Shown here: piece after piece, positions 45,601-57,599 of the stretch
Layout of the letters: each line of letters begins with the position of its first letter
Numbering within the stretch: the first letter of the stretch is position 1
Source of the DNA: Sphagnum magellanicum
Lineage: Eukaryota > Streptophyta > Sphagnopsida > Sphagnales > Sphagnaceae
NCBI GenBank assembly: GCA_021904315.1
Contig: CM038910.1
Location: forward strand, 868,001 to 932,000
Direction of reading: 5' to 3'
DNA: 64,000 nucleotides
Notes under the pieces: model-generated
The model's input: only the letters and a program-made list of their open reading frames with translations
Databases searched by the model: none
Told to the model about the DNA's origin: nothing
Program-made: the position numbers and the translations under genes

Positions 45601-48600
45601 TTTGCACCTGGAACCATACTCACAACTATTCCAATGTCCTTGAAGCATCACAATTATAAAACCACCACACATTCCCCTACTGATGTCCCACATCAGAGCT
45701 CCTAAACTCCAAGCAAATGAGTTCCTAGTAGGTGCACAAGCTTCAATGCACACCAATAAACACAAAGAGAAGGAAAGTACTTCAACTTACCTGAAAGAAC
45801 CTCTGAATAGATGCCATCCTAGCTGGACTCTTATGGAAGTCGAAATAGAGTCTTGACACCACCATATTCAAGCAAATCAACCCCTGCTGTATTTCTTTAA
45901 CGGTCGTAAGTTTGGGCTCCGCAGACAAGGTTTTAGGCTCCTCATCCTCATCCTTTTGACTGGTAATCGTGATTTTGTCATGGTCAGCAATAGAGGCATT
46001 GTTTGGTTGGGTACCATCTGTCCCATTGGCAGTGCTACCTGCATCATCAATGCTGGCTATCTCTCCTTCCTGTTCTTGAATGGTGCCATAATCATTCCCT
46101 TGAGAATTAACTGCATTTGATGGTTTGAAAGTTCGACTAGTCAACTTCCTCCAAATTGTTCGCCGCCGTGAAACCCCTGCTACTACATTGGGGGACTTGT
46201 TCTCATAGCTCTTATGTACATTACTAAACTGGTTTTTGTTGCCAAGTCCTGTGAAGAACTTGTTCACATAGGGCATGTGGGCTTCCACTTGGTGTGTGTA
46301 GGCTTGATAGTCTCTTCTTGTTCTATGGATTGTGGAGGTTGATGCTCCTGCTGTTGCTCGCAGCACCTGACACCATGCCTCCTTCTCCCAACCAGTTTCA
46401 AAAAATATTAGAAGATCTTTGCAACCATTAAAGAGCACCCGATCAGGATGGTGGACCTTTATCGGCGCCCTTTTGCCCCTTCATCCAACCAGAAACAAAT
46501 GCCCCAAACCAAAACAGTTAGTGCTCCTGAACCATCATCAATTCAGCACTTGACCCCCTTTGAGGCCCCTCTCGTTGATGAAATAGAAAAAATCATGGGT
46601 AAATGTGCCCCAAAAAAAGAAACAGTGCTTCAGAATCTCATCAGCAATCTGACAGTTCAACACAGTATAAGGCATGTCAAGCCAGCCTGAAATTCTACTG
46701 AGGAACCAGGCCACAAAGTGCTGCAATTTCCAGCTGTCTAACAGGTTCTCATGCTGAAGGGTAGCAAACTCACCATTTCCGACTGGGGCCAGGACTGGTG
46801 GAAATTGCCAAGATCTCACAGCCTTCAAGAGAAACAGTTTCTTCAGTCCCATTGGTTGCTTTCAATGTCAGAATCTGGTTAGAGAGAGAAGCATGTCTCC
46901 ATTTGGGAACTATTTCCATCCCATCATTTCTGCTGTCATGCCTTGATCCTTCCTTTTGACCCTCTTTGTCTCTCCTCTTGTCTTTGCCCACTTGTTTTAT
47001 AGTTGCCTTGCTCCAATTCCCTTCTGGAAGTGCTGCAACCCATACACTTCCCTAGAAGACAAACCATTCCCCTTTTTTGGTAAATTGTAAAACACAACCC
47101 AAATAGAGTATGGAACACAGTTGTTGTGCTCATAAACATAAAAAAACCTCTGGAAATTTTCCAACCCAAAATAACAAATAAATAGCTGACTTAAGATCTG
47201 TCACTCAGCATGAGCAGATCTGAAAAAAAAATTGAATAATTTCAGGAGCATTCATCATAATTCTTGTAAAAAATTTTGGGGAAAGAATTATCGCTGAGGG
47301 CAACATTCACAATCCTTACAAATTGTGGTTGCTCACTGGCACTCAGTAAGAAAAATGAAAGTTGTCAGATGTGTGCGAGATTAGGGATAAACTACATACT
47401 CATTAATCAAGATCAAGGTTTGCAGTAGGATCTTATTCAGCTGCAAGGCTTTAGGGTTTAGAAAAAAGCATTATGACACAGACAATAACACAGGAACCGC
47501 ATAGATTACTGTCTTTCATGGCTTTCAGGAATTGGGCATTCTCACAGGATCTTGCTGAATCTCATTTGACTTGCTTCCTCATAAAATTTAGTATGATTAG
47601 AGTGAACAACAGAACTAAATTTCAATGAGAGTGCTTCTCATTTTGAGTCAGGAAGAGACTACTGCACCAATGATGGCAATGAAAACTAGACCAAATTGCT
47701 GATGTTTGGTCAGTTTTTTCCTGACACAGAAAACTAGATGAGATTGACGACATTTGGCAGTTTTCCTTAGAGCAGCTCCACCAGTGCTCAGTATGTGGCC
47801 CCACAAGAGAAAATTGGATGAAGAAAGTCAAAACATACCAGTTTGGTTTAGCAATATGGTTTTGGCTCAACAGGCAGAACATTTTTCCACAGGATGCTGA
47901 GGCTGGTAAAACACACAGCAGAGCCTGTTGTTGATTGGCTAGATAGTTTGATTGTCCAGGTGGGGTGCTATTAGTAGTCTCCCATCTGTTTGCAGTGCTG
48001 GTTTAGTTTTATGGGTGGGGTTGGAAAAAAGAGTAAATAACTAATCTTGGATGCAAGAAATATTTTTGCAGGGTCACACACTGAGCACTGTTGGAGCTGC
48101 TCTTATGCAGAAAACTAGACCAGATTGATGATGTTTGGTGGTTTTCCTTCTGCAGAAAACTAGACCAAATTAACGATGTTTGGTCAGTTTTCCAGCTTTC
48201 ATGATGCAGGAAACTTACTTGTTTACTAGAGTTAATCGGAAGAAAAACACTCTTCAGACAAGAAGCTGATAATCTCAAAGAAAGCAAATATATATATTTC
48301 CTCACAAGAAGCGTTTCTTGATTTATTTAAGTTTTGCAAAGAGAAATTCATAAACTTCGAAGAGAAAAGCACATATTAGGATAATCGAACAAAAGAAAGA
48401 AGATAAAAAAAGAACCTGAAGATTGAAGCTGATGGCAGCACCTTCAGAGTGAATGATCATTGCAGCAGGAGAGTTAGCTAAAGAATTGGAGTTTTTCTGC
48501 TCCTGCTCCTGCTGCTGCTTTTGCACCCATCTCCTCACCAGCCATACCACTAGCAAAACCTCCGTGAGAGCCAAAAAAAACACTCCCGCCACAAAAGATG

Positions 48601-48616
48601 GCCAGCATTTCAACAT
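42659..48616 (-). CDS. SMP/PH-domain lipid-transfer protein (TEX2/NVJ2-like), about 860 aa
   Basis: Seven exons in phase: 48616-48416, 47051-46774, 46478-45791, 45080-44717, 44588-44503, 44039-43845, 43429-42659. An N-terminal membrane helix (WPSFVAGVFFLALTEVLLVV) is followed by a split PH-like domain (SVWVAALPEGNW, LKGCEILAIS-like SLEGCEILAIS, DLLIFFETGWEKEAWC). A linker leads to the SMP domain (CLNMVVSRLYFDF, LRTPSYIKLVTVKEFGLGDLPP, FEVDVEW, APPTNHVWFSFKEMPEMDL, MPNCEDLFMSWM). The tail is basic (MLFLGKKMGVKLDEKRRTV). SMP domains form lipid-carrying tubes at ER contact sites, and the N-terminal helix would anchor the protein in the ER. The start at 48616 (MLKCWPSF) places the helix at residues 3-25; an upstream ATG at 48664 is possible. 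No defects were seen. Confidence 0.92.
45166..45410 (-). repeat. Dispersed intronic repeat, copy C
   Basis: This lies in the SMP-gene intron between 45791 and 45080, in the sense of that gene. It carries GAGTCTTCCCATTGCTTCCG, ACAGAAACTGAGGACACAGA, GAGCTGATGAACTCAGTGGG, GGCAGCTTGTCACTGCCATT, TGATGAAGGTGATGGTCTG and ATGAGGTTATGACTGCA, all in the same order as the other copies. Confidence 0.75.
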
Positions 48617-49646
48617 GGTGCAACATCCTGCATTCATCATCATCTTTTGAGAAGAACAAATCACAAAACATTTGTATAGGATTCAACAACAACAGTAAAT
48701 CCCAAATCCATGAATCTATGCACAAACAAAAAAGCTTGCGATCCACATCCAGAAATCGCAAGAACTCCAACACCAAACTCTTCTTCTTCTTCTTCTTCTT
48801 CCTTTCTGAATGAAAACAGGATCCAAGCTTAAACCCTACAAGCTTCTTCTTACAGCACAAAACCCACAAAACCCACAATCAAAACTGCTTGATCACGAAA
48901 TCAAAGTCAAACAAAAACCAAACAAACAAAAATTTTCACAGCTTGCAGCCTTCAACAGAAGCTTACAAAACCCTAAAACCCCCCACCCCCAAAACCCTAA
49001 AATAGGGAGAGATTTTCCGAAATTTAAAAATAAAATAAAAATCAGAATGGAAATGAAAAACTAAATTAAATAAAATAGAAAATAATTCAAATTAAACTAA
49101 AATTAGAATTAAAATGAATAGCAAGGGTGTATGAATATGTGTGTGAAATGCATTTGGATGTCTCTTTTCTTGGACCTTGGTCCTTCCTTCTTGGTCCTCC
49201 CTTTACCCTTTTGGATGGATGTTTTTTTTTATTATAAACTTTGGCAGGGTTTCATTTGGATGTTAGGGATGAGAGTTACTATTTAGTTTATTCACCCATG
49301 TTTGGCATAAAATGTTTGGCATAAATTCGGCTAATTTTTCTATTTTTTGGGAATTTTTTGGGCAAATTTTCAATATCACAAAATTGAAAGAAAAAAAACC
49401 TGATTATATTGGCCACCAAAAATACTGAAATAAACTAATATTGAAATATAAATACACCATGTTTGTCACAAAATGTTCGAAAAAGAATTTTTAACACCCA
49501 AAGAAATACAAATTTTCAGGCAGAAAATCCCCAAAAATAAATTTGATAATGAAAGAAATAATACATTCTCTTGTTTGGTAAGAAATGTGTTGAAATAATT
49601 TGACAATTAAAAAAAAAAAAAAAAACCCATGTTGGGCACAATTTAA

Positions 49647-49801
49647 TATGGAAACAATTTTATAACACAAAAAAGAGAACGAAGTCTTCTAATAGTATAT
49701 TGGGAAACAATTTTATGACACAAAAAGAAAAGAAGTCTTCTACTAATAGTATTTGGGAAACAAATTTTTATAACACAAAAAAGAAACGAAGTCTTGTAAA
49801 A
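49647..49801 (+). repeat. Three-copy tandem repeat, about 52 bp
   Basis: Each unit holds GGAAACAATTTTATAACACA, then AAAAGAAACGAAGTCTTCTA and ATAGTAT. It lies upstream of the SMP gene and downstream of CBP60. Confidence 0.8.
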
Positions 49802-49864
49802 GCCCAAATTTTAATAATATGTGAAAAATTTACCAATTTTCAGATGAAGGGCATCAAGCTCATA

Positions 49865-50054
49865 AGGTGAGATGTAAAGATGTTGATAGTTCAAGAAAGA
49901 AGGTGAGATGTAAAGCATGTTGATAGTTCAAGAAGGTGAGATGTAAAGCATGTTGATAGTTCAAGAAGGTGAGATGTTAAAGTATGTTGGTGAGATGTAA
50001 AGCATGTGGATAGTTCAAGAAGGTGAGATGTAAAGTATGTTGATAGTTCAAGAG
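49865..50054 (+). repeat. Minisatellite, about 33-bp unit
   Basis: About six units of AGGTGAGATGTAAAGCATGT plus TGATAGTTCAAGA follow head to tail, with small deletions in some. It lies between two convergently decayed AT-rich tracts and has no ORF. Confidence 0.85.
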
Positions 50055-50455
50055 TGAAAGTTTTACTCAAATTTGATGGTGTGGTGGAGGAGCTTCAGAC
50101 ATTCAAATCAGAGAGAAAAATCAAGGGAAGGAACCGGTGTCACGCACCCGGAAGCCCAAATTGCCACTTGGAACTAGTTAAGGAAACCTCCCTTTTAGAG
50201 CTACTACACATGGCAAGTTTCCTCTCCTGACATGTGGCAAGGTAGGGCTTGCACTATAATATCAAAGCTTATATTGGTCTCTGCAAAATTACAAAAAACA
50301 ATTATATCATTAAAAAAATACAATTTCTAGCTAGCCAACCCAATTTAACTGATCTAAATAGGAAATTATTAAGACTTTTTTTCTATACATGTTTTTTTTC
50401 TTAATAATGTTAAAACTTTGCATTTTTTTTCTGCAATTTGTTTTCTGTAATGCTC

Positions 50456-50610
50456 TCAAAGGATACATTCCTTGTAGAAGAACCCTTGCCATGGAAAGGA
50501 GGACTGCCACATTAAGCCAGTTGGGTTTCCAGCTCCAAAATGAGGCCAGTTATGATGCATTGAGTTCTGGATCCTTGTTGAGCCTGCAAACACCCAGAAC
50601 TGGAACCAGA
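50456..50610 (-). other. Possible last exon of the CBP60 gene
   Basis: After an acceptor GTGTTTGCAG on the minus strand an open stretch reads STRIQNSMHHNWPHFGAGN, then GLMWQSSFPWQGFFYK, before a stop. The aromatic, Pro/Gly-rich composition resembles variable C-terminal parts of CBP60-like proteins, but no motif fixes it. Linking exons from 52127 down to here were not resolved. Confidence 0.3.
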
Positions 50611-51835
50611 GAATGAGATCCACAACTGAACCAGAAACTGACACCAACCGCCACTGGTCCAGACTCCAGACCTGGTTATCACTATTAGAAACATCACATG
50701 AGAACAAAAGAGATGAAACAAAGGATTATGGAACCCTGAACCTTGAGTCTCCAGTTCACACCATTGCATCAATCCGACTAGATTGGGAAAAATGGATCTT
50801 AAGAGTTGCAACATATGCAAAATCATTACCCATAGATATATGCACTTATGTTGAGAACCTCAACTCTTGGCTTCAGCACTGCTTGCTACAGAAGGCAACA
50901 AACAAGTTGCATCTGCTGTACAAAAAGACCATATACAGAGATGCTCAGTTCTTGGAACCAGCTAAATCTTACTGGTTACAACATAGTACACTTTGCTGAG
51001 AATACTCTGTGCTGACATTTCAGGAAATAATGGCTCATCAAATCCAAAATGCTACACCATATCCTGACAGTTCAGCTGGTTCACAACAAATGACCATCCT
51101 TATACCCGGGGCATCACTCAATCCATGGTTACCAGGCCTTTACTTTCCTGCAAAAAAGAACTGTACAAACACTGCAAATGCAGCATTTTCAAGAGCTATG
51201 GTTATCCTTCACCTATTCCTAGTTCCAAAACTGTACATCCTACTCCCTGAGCCCAGTGCACACATTTGTGCAACCTCTTTGTGAAGGAAGTAGGAGGTAG
51301 TATTGTTTCCACATCCTCCAAGCTCTTCCATCTGCACTTGCATTCCAGCTTGAATTCAAATACCATTCTATTCACCCCTTCTGAATTACAACTGGCATCC
51401 CAGCTCCTGCAAGCAACCAGAACCCACATTACAATAGTAAGATCAGGGTCTTTCACACACATCAGCATTATACAGGATCTTGAAGGAATGCCTATCCACA
51501 AGAAACCCAAAGCATGCATGACAACAAACATGTACAAGATATCTCATGGATAAAGAACCTGCAAAAAGGGTGTCAGCATAACAGTGTGCTGACAACTGGA
51601 CATGGTTTGCTGGTGCCCTATAATCTGAATCTGACTTGCTCCTCCTTCAATCCTCCACTTTTCATGACCCTGCCAAGTAATGAATGCTAAATTTATTAGT
51701 ACCTAGGACCAGGCAAAGAAATATGGCTGAGAATAAATTTAGCCCTCCATTAGCTAGGCCATACTCCAGTATGATATTCCCAATTACAACTCTTACTCAA
51801 TGAACTTATGTCATCTGCTACAATAACATCAACTA

Positions 51836-52030
51836 CAGCCTAGTGGTAGGCCTCATGGCCACCATACAAGTGATTGTGGGTTCATACCACCTAGTTCCGC
51901 AGCATGAATTGACCAGAATAGTCAAAATGAAGGTCACTGGGTGAAACCACCATCTTGAATATGAGAACCTACGGCTTCCCAAGACATTGGGAATGCACTG
52001 CCGAACCAAGTGGCTGTCAGCCATGTTTGT
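51836..52030 (+). mobile_element. Probable tRNA-derived SINE
   Basis: CAGCCTAGTGG (51836-51846) fits the polymerase III box A pattern. GGTTCATACC (51879-51888) fits box B, and the two are 32 bp apart as in a tRNA. No cloverleaf with paired acceptor stem was found around them, so a tRNA gene is unlikely. About 150 bp of unrelated tail follows. It lies antisense in the 3' part of the CBP60 transcription unit. Confidence 0.5.
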
Positions 52031-52123
52031 TAGACCATGTCCAGTTCCAAAAAGGAAGCTGTCATCCTAGAGATGAAGAGACACACTCAAACTTGTCAAC
52101 AGCCACATCATTCATCAAGAGAG

Positions 52124-55100
52124 CTATGTGAGAATGTAGATGTATGTCTTTTGATCTGCACCTTGTAGATAGACAGTCCGCCCATTCAGCCCATTGATTG
52201 GATCATCTGTGTATGTGTCCATTCCTTTAGCTGGGTAGGCTTGTACATCTGCAAGTGCCTCTCCTTCATACTCCATCACACTCTCCCAATTTTCGTATGC
52301 TACTTTAACTAGCTTGTCCACATAAACCTGGTGATGCACACAGAAATAATCACAATCTTGTTAGCCAACCCTACTCTATTAATATAAGTGTATGATAGCA
52401 TTCTACAAATTGGTCAGTACTTTTCACCAAATTTAGCAACAGTTCAAGCTGTGACTGAGTATCAATACACCTACAAGATTGCAGAGAAAACTCCACAGAA
52501 ATAATTGAAGGTTATGATTGTGTCAGTTCCAGTAAACAAAGCCAGACATGACAAGAGCATGTGCAGTCATCACCTTACAAGGGCCACTTACAAAGTATCA
52601 GACCATCACCCTCATCATGAATGGCAGTGACTAGCTGCCATTACTCCCCACTCACTTCATCAGGTTGCCACAGTAGTTGTAGATATATATAGTGATCTCT
52701 CCAAATTTTGGGGAAACAATTAAACAAAAATCTGCATCCTGAGTTTCTGTCACATTTTTGGAAGCAATGCAGACTCAGTCATAAAGTCAGTTAGCACTCA
52801 AGACATATAGGTATCACTATGAGCTATTTGTAGTATCGATACTATGATATTCCTTTCTCGGAATCTACTGATGAGGCTCATCAACAGTGAATTTGCAGAA
52901 AGTGTCACCCAGGAAAAAAGGGATTAATTTCAAAGAGATTCCAAGCTGATGTCATTCTCCATCCACATAGTCCTCAAATTTCTACACATCTACAGCTAGC
53001 ACTAGAAAATTCCATGCCAATTCTTATTCAACCTTCAAAAGATTGGCAAAGGGAGGAATTGCTCAGATGTGGTGCACTGGAGTGGTGCTCTTCCTACCTT
53101 CTCACTTTCAGAGAGAGAGTCAACAGACATGTATGAGCCATCAGCAATGAGTCCCATGAGCTGGAAAATGTTGTTGAAGATGACACCAATATTTTGCTTA
53201 TCATCGGCATAGTAGACATGAAGCTTGCCCGATAAAATACACGTCTTGGCATGCTCCACAGTACTGTCCCACATTCTGTTTGACATGCCATTTCCCAAAA
53301 TCTGGTCCAGAGAAACACAAATCTACATGAGAAGTACAGGACTATAATGTAAACAGAAGGCCTTGTACCACTAGCAAGCCTACAATAAGTTTCTCTCAAG
53401 TGCAACCACTTGCAACACAACCATTAACCCTCACAATGTCCTTACTACAGTCATTACAGAACAGGGACTTACATTGCGAAGTCGTTGGGGATCCATGACG
53501 ACCAATCGGAGGAAATCCTCAACAGACCAAAGGCCTGCCTTGTTGAGACGCTTATGGAAAGCACCATCCTTCCCAATCTTGTCTAGACGCCAGACCTCAT
53601 CATTCAGTGCTGGTGGATAGTGCTTCTTGTACACTGCATCCACAAAGATCACAAGAACAAAAAAAACACTTTTGACATCAGGACAGTGGAGACAAACAGG
53701 TCCTCCAACTAGTGAAACACAACCTGCATCTGCTAAAGAAACTTCAGTTCTGTTTCTCATTCACTGACCCAGAAAATTATATGGCTTTCCAAATGCTGAC
53801 ACCACCAAGCAGCAGATTGACTGTTTTCAGATTAGTAGTTAGCATGTCATACAAAGGGCTCTGTGTTCAATGGATTCAAGCTCTCTGCCAGAATTACAGG
53901 AAAGGCTTACACAAGACTTGTGGATGAGCACCAGTGTGTCGTGGCACACAGTTCTTATGGTACTCAATTGCGCAACCCAGTTTGGTGCCCAGATTCAACA
54001 CATTTTCTCCAAAGCAGGGGACCCAAGCATTTGTATTACCTTTAAACCCCAGACTCACTGATTGTAAAATAAATCCCTTGCATAGAAGTTTAGAGATGAA
54101 CTGAGAACCATGGCATGGCTGTAGGGTCTAACTTTGTTTCAATATCCTTATGAATCATGACACTGCAGAATGCCCTAAGCAAGAAAGTAGGGAGACAGTA
54201 ACATACACTCTCCACGATGATCTTTGACAGTAAATGCCTCAGTCACAGCTTCTCGGATCTGCAAACCTTCACAAACACCGTCTGCCACTCTCACTCCAAT
54301 CCGAAATTTGCGACTGCGTATCCAGCTTGAATTGTCAGTGAACGTCAACTCGCCTAGTGTTGCTATCCCATTCTTAAGGACAACAGTTAATTCTCCAGTG
54401 AGCAGTGGTCTTTTCCCATCACGCTCACGAACCAAAGCATTCTCAAACTCCTCTCCGGACCAATTTTCTTCATCATCTGTGGCAAAGTCACCTTCCAGGA
54501 CAACAATATCAAGCTTTGCAGAAGCTTCTGGACCTGTACTCACAATCTGGCCTGTATCAGCATCCAGTAAAGCCACATGAATGCCAGTCCCCTGGTCTCC
54601 ATCCACTTTACTTCCTGTAAAAAGGGGCAGTGCTAACTTGTTCCGAAACTGCAGCTGCAAATTCCGCTGGTTTGGCCCCTGAATCCTCTTTGGCACAGAC
54701 CTACAATGAAAGACAGGACAAGCCATCGTTTACCCAAATTTCATTCTTGAATAAGTCACAGCAGGTTGAGACAAGGAAGTTGATAAATCACCAAGGACAA
54801 CTTCTGGAACTAAAAGACTATGCATTATACCGGAAGCCCACTTTGGGTGGTGCAAAGTTTGCAAGTGCACGTTCAACCTCCTCTCCCACCTGCAGTTCAC
54901 TTACATATTTAAAATATTTCTGGAGCAAATTGCATAAATGTTCAGTCTGAGAACCCAAATAGGAATCCAAACAAAAATGTGGAAATTGGGTAAAAAACAC
55001 AAAGAATTCCTAGGACAAAACCTTCGATCGTATTACAATCCAAAACCATGCAAGCCACAGAAGGAAAGAATAATTGCCACTTGAGAAGTTGCTGTTGTTA

Positions 55101-55552
55101 GACGATTCATAAACCAAATGACTAAAGAAGGCACATAAATCTTGCTGGAATTTTATCCCAAAAAATGGATTTTGAAACAACGATTGAGAGAAGCAGGCTT
55201 ACAACTTTCCGAAGCAATGGTTCCAATGATGAGCACACTGTTTGCACACTGTCCATCTTCACCGCGTCCACAATAACACTGCAAGGACATCCCAAACCTA
55301 GATGAGAAAATCCGCCAAGGACTCCATACAATCTACTTACTACACGAGAGCTTCAAGCAAAAAAAAATTTCAAACCATATAATCCTGCGCTTTGAACAAT
55401 ATTCATCAAAGGAAGAGATTAGCTTTGTGAATTGCATCTAACCGTGCAAGTGCAGGGCGGGATCTCTTTCCATCGTCCATGCCCTCCCTTGCGCTCTCCA
55501 TCTCGAAGGGCCGCTTCTCCCTCCCCATGCCGGTCTTGGTAAAGAACTCCAT
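52124..55552 (-). CDS. CBP60 family calmodulin-binding protein
   Basis: Exons in phase: 55552-55443 ([20 protein letters not shown]), 55278-55203 ([12 protein letters not shown]), 54889-54831 ([12 protein letters not shown]), 54700-54207 ([67 protein letters not shown]), 53633-53473 ([20 protein letters not shown]), 53301-53098 ([17 protein letters not shown]), 52327-52124 ([20 protein letters not shown]). Read to the TGA-type end at 52124 it gives about 435 residues, covering the full conserved DNA-binding core. CBP60 proteins are plant nuclear regulators of immunity and stress genes, many binding calmodulin at the C-terminus. Most family members are longer, so the last exon may instead splice at CTACAAG/GTGCAG near 52165 to exons further left. 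Confidence 0.92.
52560..52795 (-). repeat. Dispersed intronic repeat, copy D
   Basis: This lies in the CBP60 intron between 53098 and 52327, in the gene's sense. It has ATGACTGAGTCTGCATTGCT, TGACAGAAACTCAGGATGCA, CTGATGAAGTGAGTGGGGAG, GGCAGCTAGTCACTGCCATT, GATGAGGGTGATGGTCTGAT and AAGGTGATGACTGCA. It is the closest to a consensus-like full copy. Confidence 0.75.
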
Positions 55553-55730
55553 GTTGCAGACCGCCTTTTTACAGAAACTCCGCTACGTTTTTGGTAATCC
55601 GAATGATCCACGAGCTGAAAGAAAAATCCTTATATTACCTACACAAGGAGAGCCTACCGGTAGATGCAGGCGTGCTACTAACGACACCGCCAAATAAAGA
55701 AAATCTGTAAACTGCCCTCTAAGCCTCTAA

Positions 55731-56225
55731 TCTGAGCCTAATCCAGAGCTGATGCGCAGCAACAAACACTCTTCAAACGACTCTTGTAAGACTGCTGATT
55801 CTGAGCCTCATTCTGAGCTGATGCGCAACAACAAAAGGTCTTCAAGCGGCCGTAACTAAGACTAACTCAGAGCTGATGCGCAGCAAAAAAAAAAAGGCCT
55901 CTTTAAGCAGCGGCTCTAAGCCTGATGTGAGCCTGATTGAGGACTATTATTTTTCAGCAAAACTCTTGAAGCCGCTGTTCTAAGCCTGATCTGGGGCTGA
56001 TGATGTCGACAAAATAAAAATAAAAATCAAGATGCTCTGAACCTCATGCAGCAGGTCTGATGACGTTGATGCGAACAAAACTCTACAAGATGTGATCCCC
56101 CTGCTTCTGATGATTGATTGATGCAGCTGTTGTTGAGCATAAAACTCTTCAAAAGATGGGATACGCCGGGGTCTGATGATGATATTGCTGCAGTTGTTTT
56201 TTAGCACAAAACTCTTGAAGCAAGC
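55731..56225. repeat. Degenerate tandem repeat directly upstream of CBP60
   Basis: Seven or more imperfect units of about 60-75 bp are built on TCTGAGCCTGATCTGAGCTG, GATGCGCAGCAACAAAACTC and TTCAAGC. The array begins about 180 bp upstream of the CBP60 start codon, so it lies in its promoter or 5' UTR. It contains no ORF. Confidence 0.7.
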
Positions 56226-56429
56226 TCATGTGATAATCCAGACCGGAGAGTGCTGATTGTTAGAGATATGAGAGAGAAGAGGAAGTCGAATTCTACAACG
56301 TGCCTCCGGCGGCGGCGAAAAGAATTGCATGGAAAGGGAAGGACTCCGGGAGCGATACGGAACAACAAAAACAGCAACAAGACACTCCTCCAAACAGGAA
56401 ACGGCAGTTGTTGCAAAACCACAACGACA

Positions 56430-56475
56430 ACAGGCAGAAGAGAGAGAGAGAGAGACAGAGAACAAGCAAGCAAGC
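56430..56475 (+). repeat. GA-rich microsatellite and AAGC run upstream of CBP60
   Basis: AGAGAGAGAGAGAGACAGAG is followed by AAGCAAGCAAGCAAGC. On the transcribed strand this is a CT-rich tract, common in plant promoters and leaders. Confidence 0.7.
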
Positions 56476-57186
56476 AAGCACTAGTTACTACTACTACTGT
56501 GCGCACATTTTGCTCCGCCACAAACAACACAGCCACAACGACGCAACAACGACGCAACCGAGACGCACAAAAAGACAAGAGCCGCAGAGACCCGGCCGGG
56601 CTCCACCACCACCACCACCACCGTCGATGAAAACGACGATACAATTCGTCGACTCTCATTCATTCATCCATCACATACGTACCTTTCATCCAACAGCACG
56701 CTCCTATCCATTTCTTTATCCAAGTCAACGGGACGAGTAGGTGAACGGTAAACTGAATCGGATGAATGAGATTAATTCATCCATTCCCCCCTCCCCCAGA
56801 ACAAAAGCAGCTCTGGAATTTTCGAGTTTTCAAAATTTCTTTCCCAAAACCTTTTTCGAAAATTCTTTTCCATTTTTCTCTTTCTTTCTATTTTTTTATT
56901 AAAAAAAATCGTTTTTGGTCTCTGGAGGCTGGCCAAAACTCAGTTCCACATTTCTTCCCAGCTGAAAAACCGGAGTGGAGCGGGTATTAGAAATTGCACC
57001 AACCGCCTTATGGGTATCAATCAGGGTATCAAAGCCGATCGTCATGGTCATAATAACTCAAATAACCTGATTTTGGGACATACTCATGGTTATCAAAAAT
57101 CAACTACTTGGTTATTGTACATAACCGTGGTTCTCAAGACGTTTCAAATATCCTCCTAAAACTGTCCAGTCTTTGCCAGTTCTTTC

Positions 57187-57416
57187 ATGAAACCTGAATG
57201 GTTCTTTGAAGTTTTTGAAATACCCAGATCCGGCGGTTCTTTGAATCTGATTTTTTTCAAAGTACCCAGAACCAGCGGTTCTTTGGATCTGATTTTTTCT
57301 CAAAGTATCCAGAACCAGCGGTTCTTTGATTCTGAAAATCTTCAAATGCCTGGAACCAGTGGTTTTCTTTGATCCGGGTTTTTTTTTCAAATACCCAGGA
57401 CCGACGGGTATCAAAA
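57187..57416 (+). repeat. Tandem repeat, about 50-56-bp unit
   Basis: Four to five copies of ACCCAGAACCAGCGGTTCTT plus TGATCTGATTTTTTTCAAAGT lie head to tail, decaying at both edges. The sequence around CGGGTATCAA at the right edge recurs near 57527-57536. Confidence 0.8.
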
Positions 57417-57599
57417 AAATCAAGTACCCACTCCCACACGTTGCTGCATGGTTTTGGCTAGTGTGTATAGAAAAAGCGCAAATGCATGTGTGGAGTACTG
57501 ACTTGTGTGGTTCCCTTGATACCCTCCGGGTATCAGGGAAGGAAAAAAAAGAAGAAGTAAAGTAAAGACGACTACTTTTTATTCCAAACACTAATTAAG

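Noticed and set aside
49865..50054. CRISPR array
   Set aside because: Units are contiguous with no unique spacers, and the DNA is a plant nuclear genome.
51836..51908. tRNA gene
   Set aside because: Box A and B are present, but no acceptor-stem pairing or proper anticodon arm was found.
56300..56740. Plus-strand protein-coding gene at the GA/CAC-rich tract
   Set aside because: Composition is driven by microsatellites (Q, H, P and RE runs), several frames are open at once, and it lies in the CBP60 upstream region.
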